Of a stretch of 64,000 nt of DNA, positions 18,368 to 26,183 are shown piece by piece. The position numbers and the translations under genes are program-made. Source of the DNA: Actinomadura hibisca NBRC 15177. Lineage in GTDB: Bacteria; Actinomycetota; Actinomycetes; Streptosporangiales; Streptosporangiaceae. Location of the stretch: NCBI RefSeq assembly GCF_001552635.1, contig NZ_BCRO01000063.1, positions 20,862 through 84,861 of the forward strand. Reading direction: 5' to 3'. Within the stretch, counting starts at the first letter, position 1. The number at the start of each line of letters is the position of its first letter. The notes under the pieces were generated by a model. That model saw only the letters and a list, made by a program, of their open reading frames with translations. It had not been told where the DNA came from and did no database searches.

Positions 18368-19249
18368 ATGCGCAACCTCCGCACCACCCTGTTCCTCGGA
18401 ACGGCGACGCTTCTCCTGTCCGCATCCCCGATGTCCCCGGCGCACGCCGCGCCGGGCGACGGCTACGTACGGCTGGCGCACCTGTCACCGGACACGCCCG
18501 AGGTCGACGTGTACCTGTACTCGGCGGGCAAGAAGACGCCGCGCCTGGTCCTGCGGCACGTCGGCTACGGGGCGCTGTCCCCGTACCAGCGGCTGGGGAC
18601 GGGCTCCTACACGGTGATGATGCGTCCGGCGGACGCGCCCGCCACGTCCAAGCCCGTCCTTTCCACCAACGTGCGCGTGCAGAGCGGCGACTCGTACACG
18701 GTGGCGGGGATGGGCCCCTACAAGGGCATCAAGCTCGACATCCTCAAGGACACGGCCGACCTTCCCGCGGGACGTGCCGGTGTCCGGGTCATCGCCGCTT
18801 CGCTCAAGCAACCGGCCCTGAACGTCACGGCGGGCGGTCAGTCGTTGGCGGACGGCCTGCAACTGGCGAACGCCACGCCGTACCGCGTCCTGGACGCCGC
18901 TCCCAAGACGATCCGGGTGCAGGGCCGTAAGGGGGACGCGGTCAGTCTCCGGCTTCCGCTGAGGGCGGGAGCGCTGCATACGGTCGTCGTCCTGGACGGC
19001 AAGAAGGGGCTGCGCCTGCTCGACCAGCGCGACGCGCGGCAGAGCGCGCAGACGCCCAAGGGCGGCGTGGACACCGGACTGGGCGGGCTGGCCGTTCAGA
19101 CGCCGTGGTGGCAGGCGCTGGCGATGGCGGGCCTGGCGCTCTGGTTCAGCGGACGCGCGCGTGCGCGCGGGTTCGATGGACGGTCGCGTGCGCGCTGGTT
19201 CAGCGGACGGGCGCGTTCGGCCGACGGTCAGGCGCGTCCGCAGCCGTGA
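18368..19249 (+). CDS. Secreted DUF4397 protein, probable sortase substrate
   Basis: A 293-residue protein with a Sec signal (cleavage after AHA, about residue 27). A DUF4397 beta domain covers about 30-210 (VRLAHLSPDTPEVDVYL, GSYTVMMRPA). A Gly-rich GGVDTGLGG stretch (about 243-251), a hydrophobic segment (WWQALAMAGLALWF) and an Arg-rich tail follow, the architecture of a cell-wall sorting signal but without LPxTG. The tail contains two near-copies of WFSGRARARGFDGRS. The class F sortase gene overlaps the stop (GTGA), so the pair is an operon. Confidence 0.85.
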   Translation: MRNLRTTLFLGTATLLLSASPMSPAHAAPGDGYVRLAHLSPDTPEVDVYLYSAGKKTPRLVLRHVGYGALSPYQRLGTGSYTVMMRPADAPATSKPVLSTNVRVQSGDSYTVAGMGPYKGIKLDILKDTADLPAGRAGVRVIAASLKQPALNVTAGGQSLADGLQLANATPYRVLDAAPKTIRVQGRKGDAVSLRLPLRAGALHTVVVLDGKKGLRLLDQRDARQSAQTPKGGVDTGLGGLAVQTPWWQALAMAGLALWFSGRARARGFDGRSRARWFSGRARSADGQARPQP

Positions 19250-19830
19250 AACGCCTGGTTCTCGCCCTGCTCGCCGCCGCCGCGCTGACAGGCTGCGGCG
19301 GCGAGCAGGCAACCGCGCCGCCACCGGCGAACTGGAAGGCCGTCCCCGGCCAGGTAGCCGAGCCGTCGCCCACACCGTCCGCGCGCGCCTACGCCGACCC
19401 GGTCGAGATCCGTATCCCGGCGCTGGGCGTACGGTCCCGGCTCGAACGGCTGAGAACCGACGCGCACGGCGTGCTGTCCACCCCGCGCGATCCCGCACGC
19501 GCCGGGTGGTTCGCCGGTGGGGTGCGGCCGGGCGAGCAGGGTCCGGCGGTCATCGCCGGGCATGTGGACTCGCGGACGGGGCCGGGTGTCTTCGCGAAAC
19601 TGCGGGACCTACGTCCGGGCAGTGAGATCCAGGTCGTGGACGCGAAGGGAAGCGTCGTCCGCTTCGCCTCGCGCGAGGTACGCGTGCACCCGAAGGCGCT
19701 GTTCCCGAGCGCCGACGTCTACGGGCCCACGCCCGACGCGGAACTGCGGCTGATCACCTGCGGCGGAGCGTTCGACCGGGCGCGCGGGCACTACGCCGAC
19801 AACGTGGTGGCCTACGCCGTCCGGGCCTGA
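19246..19830 (+). CDS. Class F sortase
   Basis: Cysteine transpeptidase acting on surface proteins. A 194-residue protein starting at a GTG that overlaps the upstream stop. The signal ends LTGC, a lipobox, so it may be a lipoprotein rather than a TM-anchored enzyme. The sortase barrel spans about 50-194; the catalytic His is in VIAGHVDS, the Cys in LRLITCGG (a TLxTC variant), and the Arg is likely in FDRARGHY. It is probably dedicated to the DUF4397 protein encoded immediately upstream. Confidence 0.88.
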   Translation: MKRLVLALLAAAALTGCGGEQATAPPPANWKAVPGQVAEPSPTPSARAYADPVEIRIPALGVRSRLERLRTDAHGVLSTPRDPARAGWFAGGVRPGEQGPAVIAGHVDSRTGPGVFAKLRDLRPGSEIQVVDAKGSVVRFASREVRVHPKALFPSADVYGPTPDAELRLITCGGAFDRARGHYADNVVAYAVRA

Positions 19831-19886
19831 ACGATCACGCCCCAATAGTTATGTTTTTAACTGTTCTTGACCATTATGGTGCCCTC

Positions 19887-21722
19887 ATGGCGGACGACCC
19901 GCGCGGGCGGCTCCTCGCCGGCCAGTACCGCCTGGCCGAAGAGCTGGGCCGGGGCGGCTTCGGCATCGTCTGGCGCGCCTGGGACGAGCGGCTGCACCGC
20001 GCCGTCGCGGCCAAGCAGCTCCACCTGCCCGACCACCTGCCGGCCGAGCGGCGCGCCGAGCGGCGGCAGCGCACCCTGCGCGAGGCCCGCTCGGCGGCGC
20101 GCATCGACCATCCCTCCGCGATCACGGTGTTCGACGTGGTCGAGGAGGACGGCATGCCGTGGATCATCATGGAGCTGGTCGACGGCCTGGCGCTGAACAC
20201 GCTGGTGCGCAAGGAGGGCGCGCTGTCGCCGCAGCGCGCGGCCGAGGTGGGCCTCGCCGTTCTGGAGGCCCTGTGCGCCGCGCACGCCGCCGGGGTGGTG
20301 CACCGGGACGTGAAGCCCGCGAACGTGCTGATAGGCAGCGGGCGGGTGGTGCTGACCGACTTCGGGATCGCGACCATCGAGGGCGACATCTCGCTCACGC
20401 ACTCTGGCTACGTGATGGGCGCGCCCGCCTACACGGCCCCGGAACGGGCCAGGGGCGAACCGGCGGGGCCCGCGTCAGACCTGTGGTCTCTGGGAGCGAC
20501 GCTGTTCTACGCGGTGGAAGGGCACCGCCCCTACGGGGGAGACAACCCGAACGCGGTCTTCCACGCGATCCTCAGCGAGAAAGCGCCCACGCCGAGGTCG
20601 GCTGGCCCACTGACACCCGTCATCATGGGGCTTCTCCAGGCCGATCCGAAAAACAGGCTTCCGGCCAACAAAACCGCGCTGCTCCTTAGGGAAGTGGCCG
20701 AGGGCCATATGCCGCGCGGGACGTCCCTACCGCCGCTGTTCGGGAACCGTCGCCGTAAGCCGCTCCACCTGCTGGCCGCCAGCGTTCTGGGAATCGGGCT
20801 GATAGCGGGCCTGCTGTGGACGAGCAAACCGACCCAGCAGGCGCACCCGAAACCCCCGCCTCCCGTCGGGCCCAGGCTGCTGGCCACGCTTCCTATGGGA
20901 AACCGCGTCTACGCCGTCGCGATAAGCCCGGACGGTCGCATGTTGGCCGCCGCCGGGGAGGACCCGGACGTTCGCCTGTGGTCCATGGCAGACCGCCAAC
21001 CACTGCCTGTACTGCGCGGACACGGAAACGCCGTCTTCACGCTCGCGTTTGCTCCCGACTCCAAAACGCTGGCGACAGGCGGCTACGACACCAAAGTGCT
21101 CCTGTGGGACACCGCGACACGCCGCCGAACGGCCACGCTCAGCCCTTCCCAGGGAACCGTGGGAACGGTGGCGTTCAGCCCGGACGGGGCGCGTCTGGCG
21201 ACGGCGGGCACGGATGCCGTGCAACTGTGGAATCTCGCTGACCGGACCCGTCTCAGGAAATTCACGCGCGACGGGGAGAGCCAGTTCGTCACGGCTTTCA
21301 GCAAACGGGACTGGTTGGCCATCGCGAGCGCGGACAACCTGCGGATGTGGCGTCCCAAGGCCAAGGAGACTCCACTCGGCACTGTCACTTCCCTTACGCG
21401 GACGATGGCATTCGACGCGTCCGGCCGGTTCCTGGCTATAGGCGGCGACGACGGCATGGTGACGCTGTGGGACTGCGCAGCCCGGAAACGCTTGGGCGTG
21501 CTCCGGCACCGTCAGGGCGTGTACGCGGCGGCGTTCAGCCCTGACGGCCGGACCCTGGCGACCGCGTCAGGCCGCACCGTCTCGCTCTGGAACCTCAAGA
21601 CCCGCACCAGCACGACCCTGCCGGACCGCCGCGACGTCATCAGCGCGCTGTCCTACGCCCCCGACGGCCGGACGCTGGCGATCGGCAGCTACGACGGCGC
21701 GATCGAACTGTGGGCCCCGTAG
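19887..21722 (+). CDS. Transmembrane Ser/Thr protein kinase with extracellular WD40 propeller
   Basis: A 611-residue receptor-like kinase. Gly loop GRGGFGIVW, Lys43 (VAAKQL), HRD Asp141 in VVHRDVKPANV, DFG Asp158 and APE in YTAPERA are all intact, so it should be active. After the kinase domain (to about 275) comes one membrane helix (about 293-311) and a Pro-rich spacer, then about seven WD40 repeats (SPDGRMLAAAGEDPDVRLW and later copies) to the C-terminus outside the cell. A -10-like TATGGT ends 6 bases before the ATG, compatible with a leaderless mRNA. The 3' end overlaps the convergent alaX-like gene by 34 bases. Confidence 0.92.
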   Translation: MADDPRGRLLAGQYRLAEELGRGGFGIVWRAWDERLHRAVAAKQLHLPDHLPAERRAERRQRTLREARSAARIDHPSAITVFDVVEEDGMPWIIMELVDGLALNTLVRKEGALSPQRAAEVGLAVLEALCAAHAAGVVHRDVKPANVLIGSGRVVLTDFGIATIEGDISLTHSGYVMGAPAYTAPERARGEPAGPASDLWSLGATLFYAVEGHRPYGGDNPNAVFHAILSEKAPTPRSAGPLTPVIMGLLQADPKNRLPANKTALLLREVAEGHMPRGTSLPPLFGNRRRKPLHLLAASVLGIGLIAGLLWTSKPTQQAHPKPPPPVGPRLLATLPMGNRVYAVAISPDGRMLAAAGEDPDVRLWSMADRQPLPVLRGHGNAVFTLAFAPDSKTLATGGYDTKVLLWDTATRRRTATLSPSQGTVGTVAFSPDGARLATAGTDAVQLWNLADRTRLRKFTRDGESQFVTAFSKRDWLAIASADNLRMWRPKAKETPLGTVTSLTRTMAFDASGRFLAIGGDDGMVTLWDCAARKRLGVLRHRQGVYAAAFSPDGRTLATASGRTVSLWNLKTRTSTTLPDRRDVISALSYAPDGRTLAIGSYDGAIELWAP

Positions 21723-22573
21723 GTCTCGACGACGAACCCGCCGTCCTCCGGCTCGATGCGCACGGCGACGGGCCCGAGCGCTCCCGTCCGCTGGACGTGC
21801 GTGCCGCCGCAAGGGATCTCGCCTGTGCCCTCGGGCAGCTCGCAACGCCACGTCCGGCGCGCGGTCAGCGCGGGGGAGGGCGAGACGACCTGCACGGGCC
21901 CGTCGGCGGCGACCCATCCGGCCAGCGTCTCGTTCACCGCCTTCGCGACCTCCGGCAGCTCCTCCTCCAGCCCGTCGGCGACGAACCCCTTCTTCCGGAG
22001 CGACTTGCCGATCCGGTAGACGTCCCGGCTGCCCCCGGGGACGATCCGCGACGAGACGATGGCGAGCTGGTCGAAATCGGGCCGTCCCAGGCTGTCGGCG
22101 CGGACGTCCTTGCGCCACCGCTCGGCCAGCGCGGCGTTCAGCGCCAGGGCCATCAGATGGCACGCGGTGTGCCCGGCGGACAGGCCCGCGCGCCGCTCCT
22201 CGTCCACGGCGAGCACGGCCTCGTTCCCCTCCGGGACCATGCGCTCGACCTCGTGGACGACGAGCCACGCCCAGCCCTCGTCACCGCGCCGCGCCGGGAT
22301 CTCCTCGCCCAGCAGCAGTTCCCCGCCGCCGGGCGGCACGGCCCCGGTGAGGCAGTCCACGACCCGCATCTCGACGCCGTCGGCGCGCAACACGCCGATG
22401 TCCCCGGGCTGGTCCGGCCAGGTGTGATCGAGCGGATGGAACGGCGTGCGCGCGACGACGACGCCGTACCCGCCGTCCAGCGGCACCGACGCCAGCACCC
22501 GCGACCGCCCGGCCGTGTCCCCCGCCGGAAAGGTCACCTGCGTGGATTCCCCGATTCCCACGACTTCCCCCAT
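21689..22573 (-). CDS. Alanyl-tRNA editing protein (AlaX-like metal-dependent hydrolase)
   Basis: Hydrolyses Ser or Gly mis-attached to tRNA-Ala. The 294-residue protein has a short beta-barrel N-terminus and the editing core with both zinc motifs: H135-x3-H139 (SAGHTACHL) and C255-x3-H259 (IPCGGTHV). The first zinc histidine context and GTHV match AlaX and the AlaRS editing domain. Length fits the AlaX-M/L group without catalytic AlaRS parts. It lies head-to-head with the tRNA-Ser gene that starts the island. Confidence 0.88.
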   Translation of the reverse strand: MGEVVGIGESTQVTFPAGDTAGRSRVLASVPLDGGYGVVVARTPFHPLDHTWPDQPGDIGVLRADGVEMRVVDCLTGAVPPGGGELLLGEEIPARRGDEGWAWLVVHEVERMVPEGNEAVLAVDEERRAGLSAGHTACHLMALALNAALAERWRKDVRADSLGRPDFDQLAIVSSRIVPGGSRDVYRIGKSLRKKGFVADGLEEELPEVAKAVNETLAGWVAADGPVQVVSPSPALTARRTWRCELPEGTGEIPCGGTHVQRTGALGPVAVRIEPEDGGFVVETYGAHSSIAPS

Positions 22574-22619
22574 TGCACCGACGCTACCAACCGCCCCGGA
22601 GGCCGCCCCGGAAAGCCCC

Positions 22620-22649
22620 GTGAACCGGACCCGCCCGACCCGCTATCGT
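22620..22649 (+). promoter_or_regulatory. Probable promoter of tRNA-Ser
   Basis: A -10-like TATCGT (22644-22649) lies 12 bases before the mature tRNA 5' end, with a -35-like GTGAAC 18 bases further upstream. Confidence 0.4.
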
Positions 22650-22661
22650 GGTGCTCGCCCA

Positions 22662-22754
22662 GGAGGCTTCGCATAGTGGACGAGTGCGACGGTCTTGAAA
22701 ACCGTTGAGTCGGTGACCCCGGCTCCGTGGGTTCGAATCCCACAGCCTCCGCCA
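22662..22754 (+). tRNA. tRNA-Ser (anticodon UGA), CCA encoded
   Basis: Acceptor GGAGGCT pairs with AGCCTCC; anticodon stem ACGGT/ACCGT holds loop CTTGAAA with anticodon TGA at 22696-22698; a long variable arm and T-stem GTGGG/CCCAC with loop TTCGAAT complete a class II tRNA. Discriminator G is followed by a genomic CCA. Its 3' half is the left boundary of the integrated island and is repeated downstream. Confidence 0.95.
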
Positions 22755-22822
22755 ACCAGGGTCTTCCCAGCTCACACCCGTGCCCGCTGCGAAGACCCAT
22801 GCCCACCACGCGCGGCCGTGCG
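22693..22822 (+). repeat. Attachment-site repeat, copy 1 (tRNA-Ser 3' half plus flank)
   Basis: This 130-base stretch, from the anticodon loop through 68 bases of downstream flank, recurs at 27719-27848 with only two differences that I can see, and in decayed form at 32931-33032. It is the pattern left by site-specific integration into a tRNA gene. Confidence 0.85.
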
Positions 22823-22896
22823 TCGGAGTTCGCGGGATGAAGGGTCGGCCATAACCGTAGGTCAGGCCGGAAAAATCTCGCAGCGTCCGACGGCCA

Positions 22897-23052
22897 GGTC
22901 TTTCGCCTGATCACCACGGTCCCTCACCGAACCCGCACTCCATGACGGTCGCGATGTGCTCGTACAGCATGTGCAGGTTGGGCGTCTGGCCTTGAGCCTT
23001 GGCCCAATGGCCGATCAGGTGCAGCTCAGGCAGGAAGTAGCGGCGGTGACCG
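22897..23052. repeat. Second direct repeat block, copy 1 (3' part of the MerR-type gene)
   Basis: About 156 bases nearly identical to 27881-28036, separated from the attachment repeat by unrelated sequence in the two copies. It covers the 3' part of the MerR-type gene and shows that the two modules had related ends. Confidence 0.8.
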
Positions 23053-23183
23053 CCGGAAGCCTCCTGCGTGGCAGTGATGACCCCACGCTCCGCCCAACGC
23101 CGCAACGTGGCTGAAGGAACCCCGACCACCGCAGCGGCGCGATGTGGTTCGGTCCACGGTCCTGAAGAGCTGTCGTAGTGCAT
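22911..23183 (-). CDS. Small MerR/BldC-type helix-turn-helix protein
   Basis: About 90 residues from the ATG at 23183 (the frame is open 26 codons further). RAAAVVGVPSATLRRWAERGVI is a MerR-type helix-turn-helix, and ASGGHRRYFLPEL is the wing. Proteins of this size serve as excisionases or regulators of integrated elements. It is the tRNA-proximal gene of module 1, and a truncated copy occupies the same place in module 2, which suggests an element function. Confidence 0.7.
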   Translation of the reverse strand: MHYDSSSGPWTEPHRAAAVVGVPSATLRRWAERGVITATQEASGGHRRYFLPELHLIGHWAKAQGQTPNLHMLYEHIATVMECGFGEGPW

Positions 23184-23230
23184 TACGGCGATCCATCCCC
23201 AGCGAAAGGGACGATCGACATCAGAACCGG

Positions 23231-23467
23231 TCACCGCACCGACCAGTGGGCACGGGGCCATGGCCAGGTGGCCGCGTTGGCGATCGCTTCGCGCAGCTCC
23301 TTGGGGCTATGGGCCTCTACGAGCCGTAGCGGTCCACGGTTCACCGGCACCAGCGCCCACCATGTCTTGGTGAACTGGCCGTACCAGGCCGTCAGCGCGC
23401 CAGGGAACTCCCGCTCGCTCGTTGTGACCTGGCGGACCATCGTTGGAGTGACCGACACCGGAGGCAC
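23231..23467 (-). CDS. 78-residue hypothetical protein of the island
   Basis: Starts at a GTG 6 bases after the upstream stop. Rich in Trp (WYGQFTKTWWALVPV, WPWPRAHW) with a central HSPKELREAIANA helix. No family recognised. It sits between the 127-residue protein and the MerR-type gene, all leftward and closely spaced, so probably one operon. Confidence 0.55.
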   Translation of the reverse strand: MPPVSVTPTMVRQVTTSEREFPGALTAWYGQFTKTWWALVPVNRGPLRLVEAHSPKELREAIANAATWPWPRAHWSVR

Positions 23468-23473
23468 GTTCCA

Positions 23474-23857
23474 TCACCCTTGGTCCAGGTCGGCGTACGG
23501 CACCGCCAGCACCTTCGCGATAGCGTCCGCCGCCCGCTCAGCCTCGCTCACCGGACACAGCGGTTCCAAATCCGGAGGTGATCCCCGCTCCGGCCCCGAC
23601 CAGGCCCAGAACCACCACAACGTTCCGTCCCCGTGGGGACGGCACAGCACCTCTTGCCGCAGACCGGGAGCCATCTGCGCCCCGAGAAGGTCGTTCGGGT
23701 CCGGTTCACCGGCGGGATTGCGAGCCGCCACGGCCGCATGGCTCCGCGTGGTAGCCGTCAGTCCGTACTTTTGCAGCTCAGCCACCAGCAGCCGAGCCGC
23801 TTTCGGCCAGTCGGCCGCCACGGCCGCCGTTGCTGTGATCCGGTCGTACTTGGGCAT
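23474..23857 (-). CDS. 127-residue hypothetical protein of the island
   Basis: The ATG at 23857 has AGGGAG upstream; the frame extends further but the MPKYDRITATAAVAADWP start is the natural one. It contains EVLCRPHGDGTLWWFWAWSGPERG, a Trp-rich beta segment, and an acidic/helical C-terminus. This is a soluble protein of the kind found in streptomycete islands next to small DNA-binding proteins; function unknown. First gene of a leftward three-gene set. Confidence 0.6.
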   Translation of the reverse strand: MPKYDRITATAAVAADWPKAARLLVAELQKYGLTATTRSHAAVAARNPAGEPDPNDLLGAQMAPGLRQEVLCRPHGDGTLWWFWAWSGPERGSPPDLEPLCPVSEAERAADAIAKVLAVPYADLDQG

Positions 23858-24276
23858 CGCGGGGCTCCCTAGGTGAAGCGGGACCGGCGACGCAGGGATG
23901 TAGCTGTTCTCTCCCTGCTCGACCCGGCACGGGGGAAGCAGCCGAGCACCCCAGCTCATCCCAACCGCGTCACCGGTCCCGCGCTCGTTACGCCGCCTCA
24001 GTCCGATCAGCGCCAGGGCAGCGCAAGCAAGCGACCTTGCGTCGCTCAAGCCCTGGCGCTACGCCATCCCGCAGAACCAGCAGGCCACTCCGCGCCGTGA
24101 TCCATTTCCAACCACGTCCGCCGCAGTGGGGACAATGTTGAGTAGGCCGCGCTTCACTCATAACTAAAGATTGCTAGTTGATCGGCTTGTGTCCCAGGTC
24201 ACGCCCCCGCCTCAGCGCTGAACTTTCGCTGAACCAGGGCCTGTGGACAGGCGTTGGGCCCTGACAGACTGCTGCC
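23858..24276. other. Divergent intergenic region of module 1
   Basis: No gene seen. It separates the leftward small-gene operon from the rightward aminotransferase operon and holds the nested hairpin at 24009-24060. The last 130 bases are AT-richer and probably contain the aminotransferase promoter, but I cannot fix a convincing -10/-35 pair. Confidence 0.5.
24009..24060. repeat. Nested hairpin in the module 1 intergenic region
   Basis: AGCGCCAGGGC and GCCCTGGCGCT are perfect 11-bp outer arms; inside, GCGAC-CTTGC-GTCGC forms a second stem. It may be a structured RNA, terminator or a DNA cruciform of the element. Confidence 0.55.
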
Positions 24277-25056
24277 ATGGCAGAACTCAACGGCGCTCCT
24301 GTCACACCTGACGAACTCAAGTCCCTAGCGCTGGTGAACTACGGTCACTTCACCTCTATGCGCGTCGATGACCAGCAGATTCGCGGCCTCTCGCACCACC
24401 TACAACGGCTTGTCCGAGACTGCCGCACAGTATTTGCAGCAGATCTGGACGAAGAGGAAGTTCGGGGATACATCCGTCAAGCCATCGAAGGGCGCGGGGG
24501 GTCATTCGTCACGCGAGTGACGATCTTTGATCCAGCTCTTGAACTCGGACATCCAGGATCAGACGCACGACCGGGCGTGCTCGTCACGACCCGTCCCGCC
24601 GGCACCTTGCCCATGCCACCGATCCGCGTGCAGTCGGCGACGTACACGAGAGACCTGCCAGAGGTGAAGCATGTGGGTCTCTTCGGAGCCCTCAGGCACC
24701 GGCGGATTGCCCAACGCAACGGCTATGACGATGCCGTGTTCACGGACCCCGAGGGCTACATCTCCGAGGGCGCTACGTGGAACATCGGTTTTTTCGATGG
24801 CGATCGGGTCATCTGGCCGAACTCCGAGGTCCTGCTAGGCGTGACGATGCGTCTCTTGCAGCAGGTGCACGAACGTACGGCTCTCAACTCAGTGAGCTTG
24901 AAGGATCTTCCACAGATGGAGGCCGCTTTCGCGACCAATACCGCCGTTGGTGTTCGACCAGTCACCGCCATCAACGACGTGGAGTTTCCTTCGGACCACC
25001 CCATCCTCGGAACGCTCCGCAAGGAGTACGAAGAGATCCCCGCCGAAGCGCTCTAA
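24277..25056 (+). CDS. Class IV (branched-chain type) aminotransferase
   Basis: PLP-dependent enzyme of fold type IV (BCAT, D-amino acid aminotransferase or ADC lyase relatives). 259 residues. Lys131 (LPEVKHVGLFG) is positioned as the PLP lysine, and ISEGATWNIGF supplies Glu164 and Asn169, the fold-type cofactor motif; the C-terminal TNTAVGVRPV matches the phosphate-loop region. The N-terminal part is shorter than in housekeeping IlvE, arguing for a specialised substrate. It is followed 27 bases later by the XRE-SUMF1 gene. Confidence 0.88.
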   Translation: MAELNGAPVTPDELKSLALVNYGHFTSMRVDDQQIRGLSHHLQRLVRDCRTVFAADLDEEEVRGYIRQAIEGRGGSFVTRVTIFDPALELGHPGSDARPGVLVTTRPAGTLPMPPIRVQSATYTRDLPEVKHVGLFGALRHRRIAQRNGYDDAVFTDPEGYISEGATWNIGFFDGDRVIWPNSEVLLGVTMRLLQQVHERTALNSVSLKDLPQMEAAFATNTAVGVRPVTAINDVEFPSDHPILGTLRKEYEEIPAEAL

Positions 25057-25083
25057 CTCTGCTTCCCCAACGGAGCCCCCAGG

Positions 25084-26064
25084 ATGCCCATCACGATCAA
25101 CGAGTGGTCTCAGCAAGAGATCCGAGCGCTACGCACGGCCCGGCGTCTCAGCCTCCGCGACTTCGCCGCCAAACTCGGAGTGAGTGAGCGCATGATCTCG
25201 AAATGGGAGGCCGGAGAGAACAAGCCTCGCGCGTTCAACCAGCAGGCTCTCGATACGTTTCTCCAAGCAGCCGCCCCCGAGGAGCAAGTCAGGTTCGCCG
25301 ACATGCTAGGTCTAAGCGTGCCCGTGTCCCCGATCCAGGATGAGCACGTGAACCTTCCCAACTCTGCCGATCCCTCTGACGAGGTCTTTCCTGTCGGGGA
25401 CGAGAACCAGGTCAGACACCCCGTTGATGGCAAACTTATGACGTTGGTAGAAGCGGGGGTGTACTTCGCCGGTGCCGACGACGAGCCGGTCTATCTTAGG
25501 GCGTTCTACATCGATGTTTTCCCGACGACCAACGGCGACTACGCCCGGTTCGTTACTGCGACCGGCCACGAGCCGCCGCAGCACTGGGAGAACGGCAAGC
25601 CGCCTGGTGACCTCCTTGATCACCCGGTTGTCTTCGTGAAATGGAACGATGCGCACGCTTACGCCCAGTGGTGCGCGAAAGCTCTACCGAGTAGCCAGCA
25701 GTGGGAGAAGGCCGCCAGAGGAACCCGAGGTGACATCTACCCTTGGGGTAGCCAACGCACCCCCGCCAAGGTCAACTGCCGAGAGAGCGGGCCAGGGACG
25801 ACGACGACTCCGGTCAACTGTTACGCCAGCGGAGTAAGCCCCTACGGGGTGTACGACATGTGCGGCAACACCTGGGAATGGTGCGCGACCGAGAGCACGT
25901 CCGGACGCTATGAGCTGAAGGGCAGCGCGTTCACGAGCCCGTTCCTTCGCTGCACCCCGTCAACATTCAACGACGCGAACGCCAGCATGTACGACGACGA
26001 CACCGGCTTTCGCTGCGTCACTCCAGCCGAAACGATGCGAACACTGCTGAACATGAGGAAATGA
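25084..26064 (+). CDS. XRE helix-turn-helix fused to SUMF1/FGE-like domain
   Basis: 326 residues in two parts. Residues about 8-65 are a Cro/CI-type helix-turn-helix (LSLRDFAAKLGVSERMISKWEAG). Residues about 115-320 are a formylglycine-generating-enzyme (SUMF1) fold: FYIDVFPTTNGDYARFV, HPVVFVKWNDAHAYAQWC, LPSSQQWEKAARGT, YGVYDMCGNTWEWC and TGFRCV. The catalytic Cys pair of true FGE is missing (only one Cys, in PFLRCTPS), and no EgtB iron motif is seen. It may therefore be a ligand-binding sensor rather than an oxidase. Lower GC than neighbours. In an operon with the aminotransferase. Confidence 0.85.
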   Translation: MPITINEWSQQEIRALRTARRLSLRDFAAKLGVSERMISKWEAGENKPRAFNQQALDTFLQAAAPEEQVRFADMLGLSVPVSPIQDEHVNLPNSADPSDEVFPVGDENQVRHPVDGKLMTLVEAGVYFAGADDEPVYLRAFYIDVFPTTNGDYARFVTATGHEPPQHWENGKPPGDLLDHPVVFVKWNDAHAYAQWCAKALPSSQQWEKAARGTRGDIYPWGSQRTPAKVNCRESGPGTTTTPVNCYASGVSPYGVYDMCGNTWEWCATESTSGRYELKGSAFTSPFLRCTPSTFNDANASMYDDDTGFRCVTPAETMRTLLNMRK

Positions 26065-26183
26065 TCTCGGCGCCCGACGCGCTGGCCCGCGCCCTCCAGC
26101 CATGGGCGGACACCGAATGCGTTCGCCGTCTGGACGACCGTCTGTACGGCTGGCAGACGACCCTTAGCGCTCTGCGGCGTTGA
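26061..26183 (+). CDS. 40-residue ORF translationally coupled to the XRE-SUMF1 gene
   Basis: The ATG overlaps the previous stop (ATGA). The product MISAPDALARALQPWADT.. is helical and ends at a stop that overlaps the convergent HAD gene by 20 bases. It could be a genuine small protein or the 5' stump of a gene lost when the HAD gene was placed here. Confidence 0.4.
   Translation: MISAPDALARALQPWADTECVRRLDDRLYGWQTTLSALRR

Noticed and set aside
18368..19249. LPxTG sorting signal in the DUF4397 protein
   Set aside because: No LPxTG-like sequence is present; only the overall tripartite tail is, which is reported as a finding instead.
25084..26064. Calling the SUMF1 protein a formylglycine-generating enzyme
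   Set aside because: The catalytic Cys pair is missing and no sulfatase gene is nearby.
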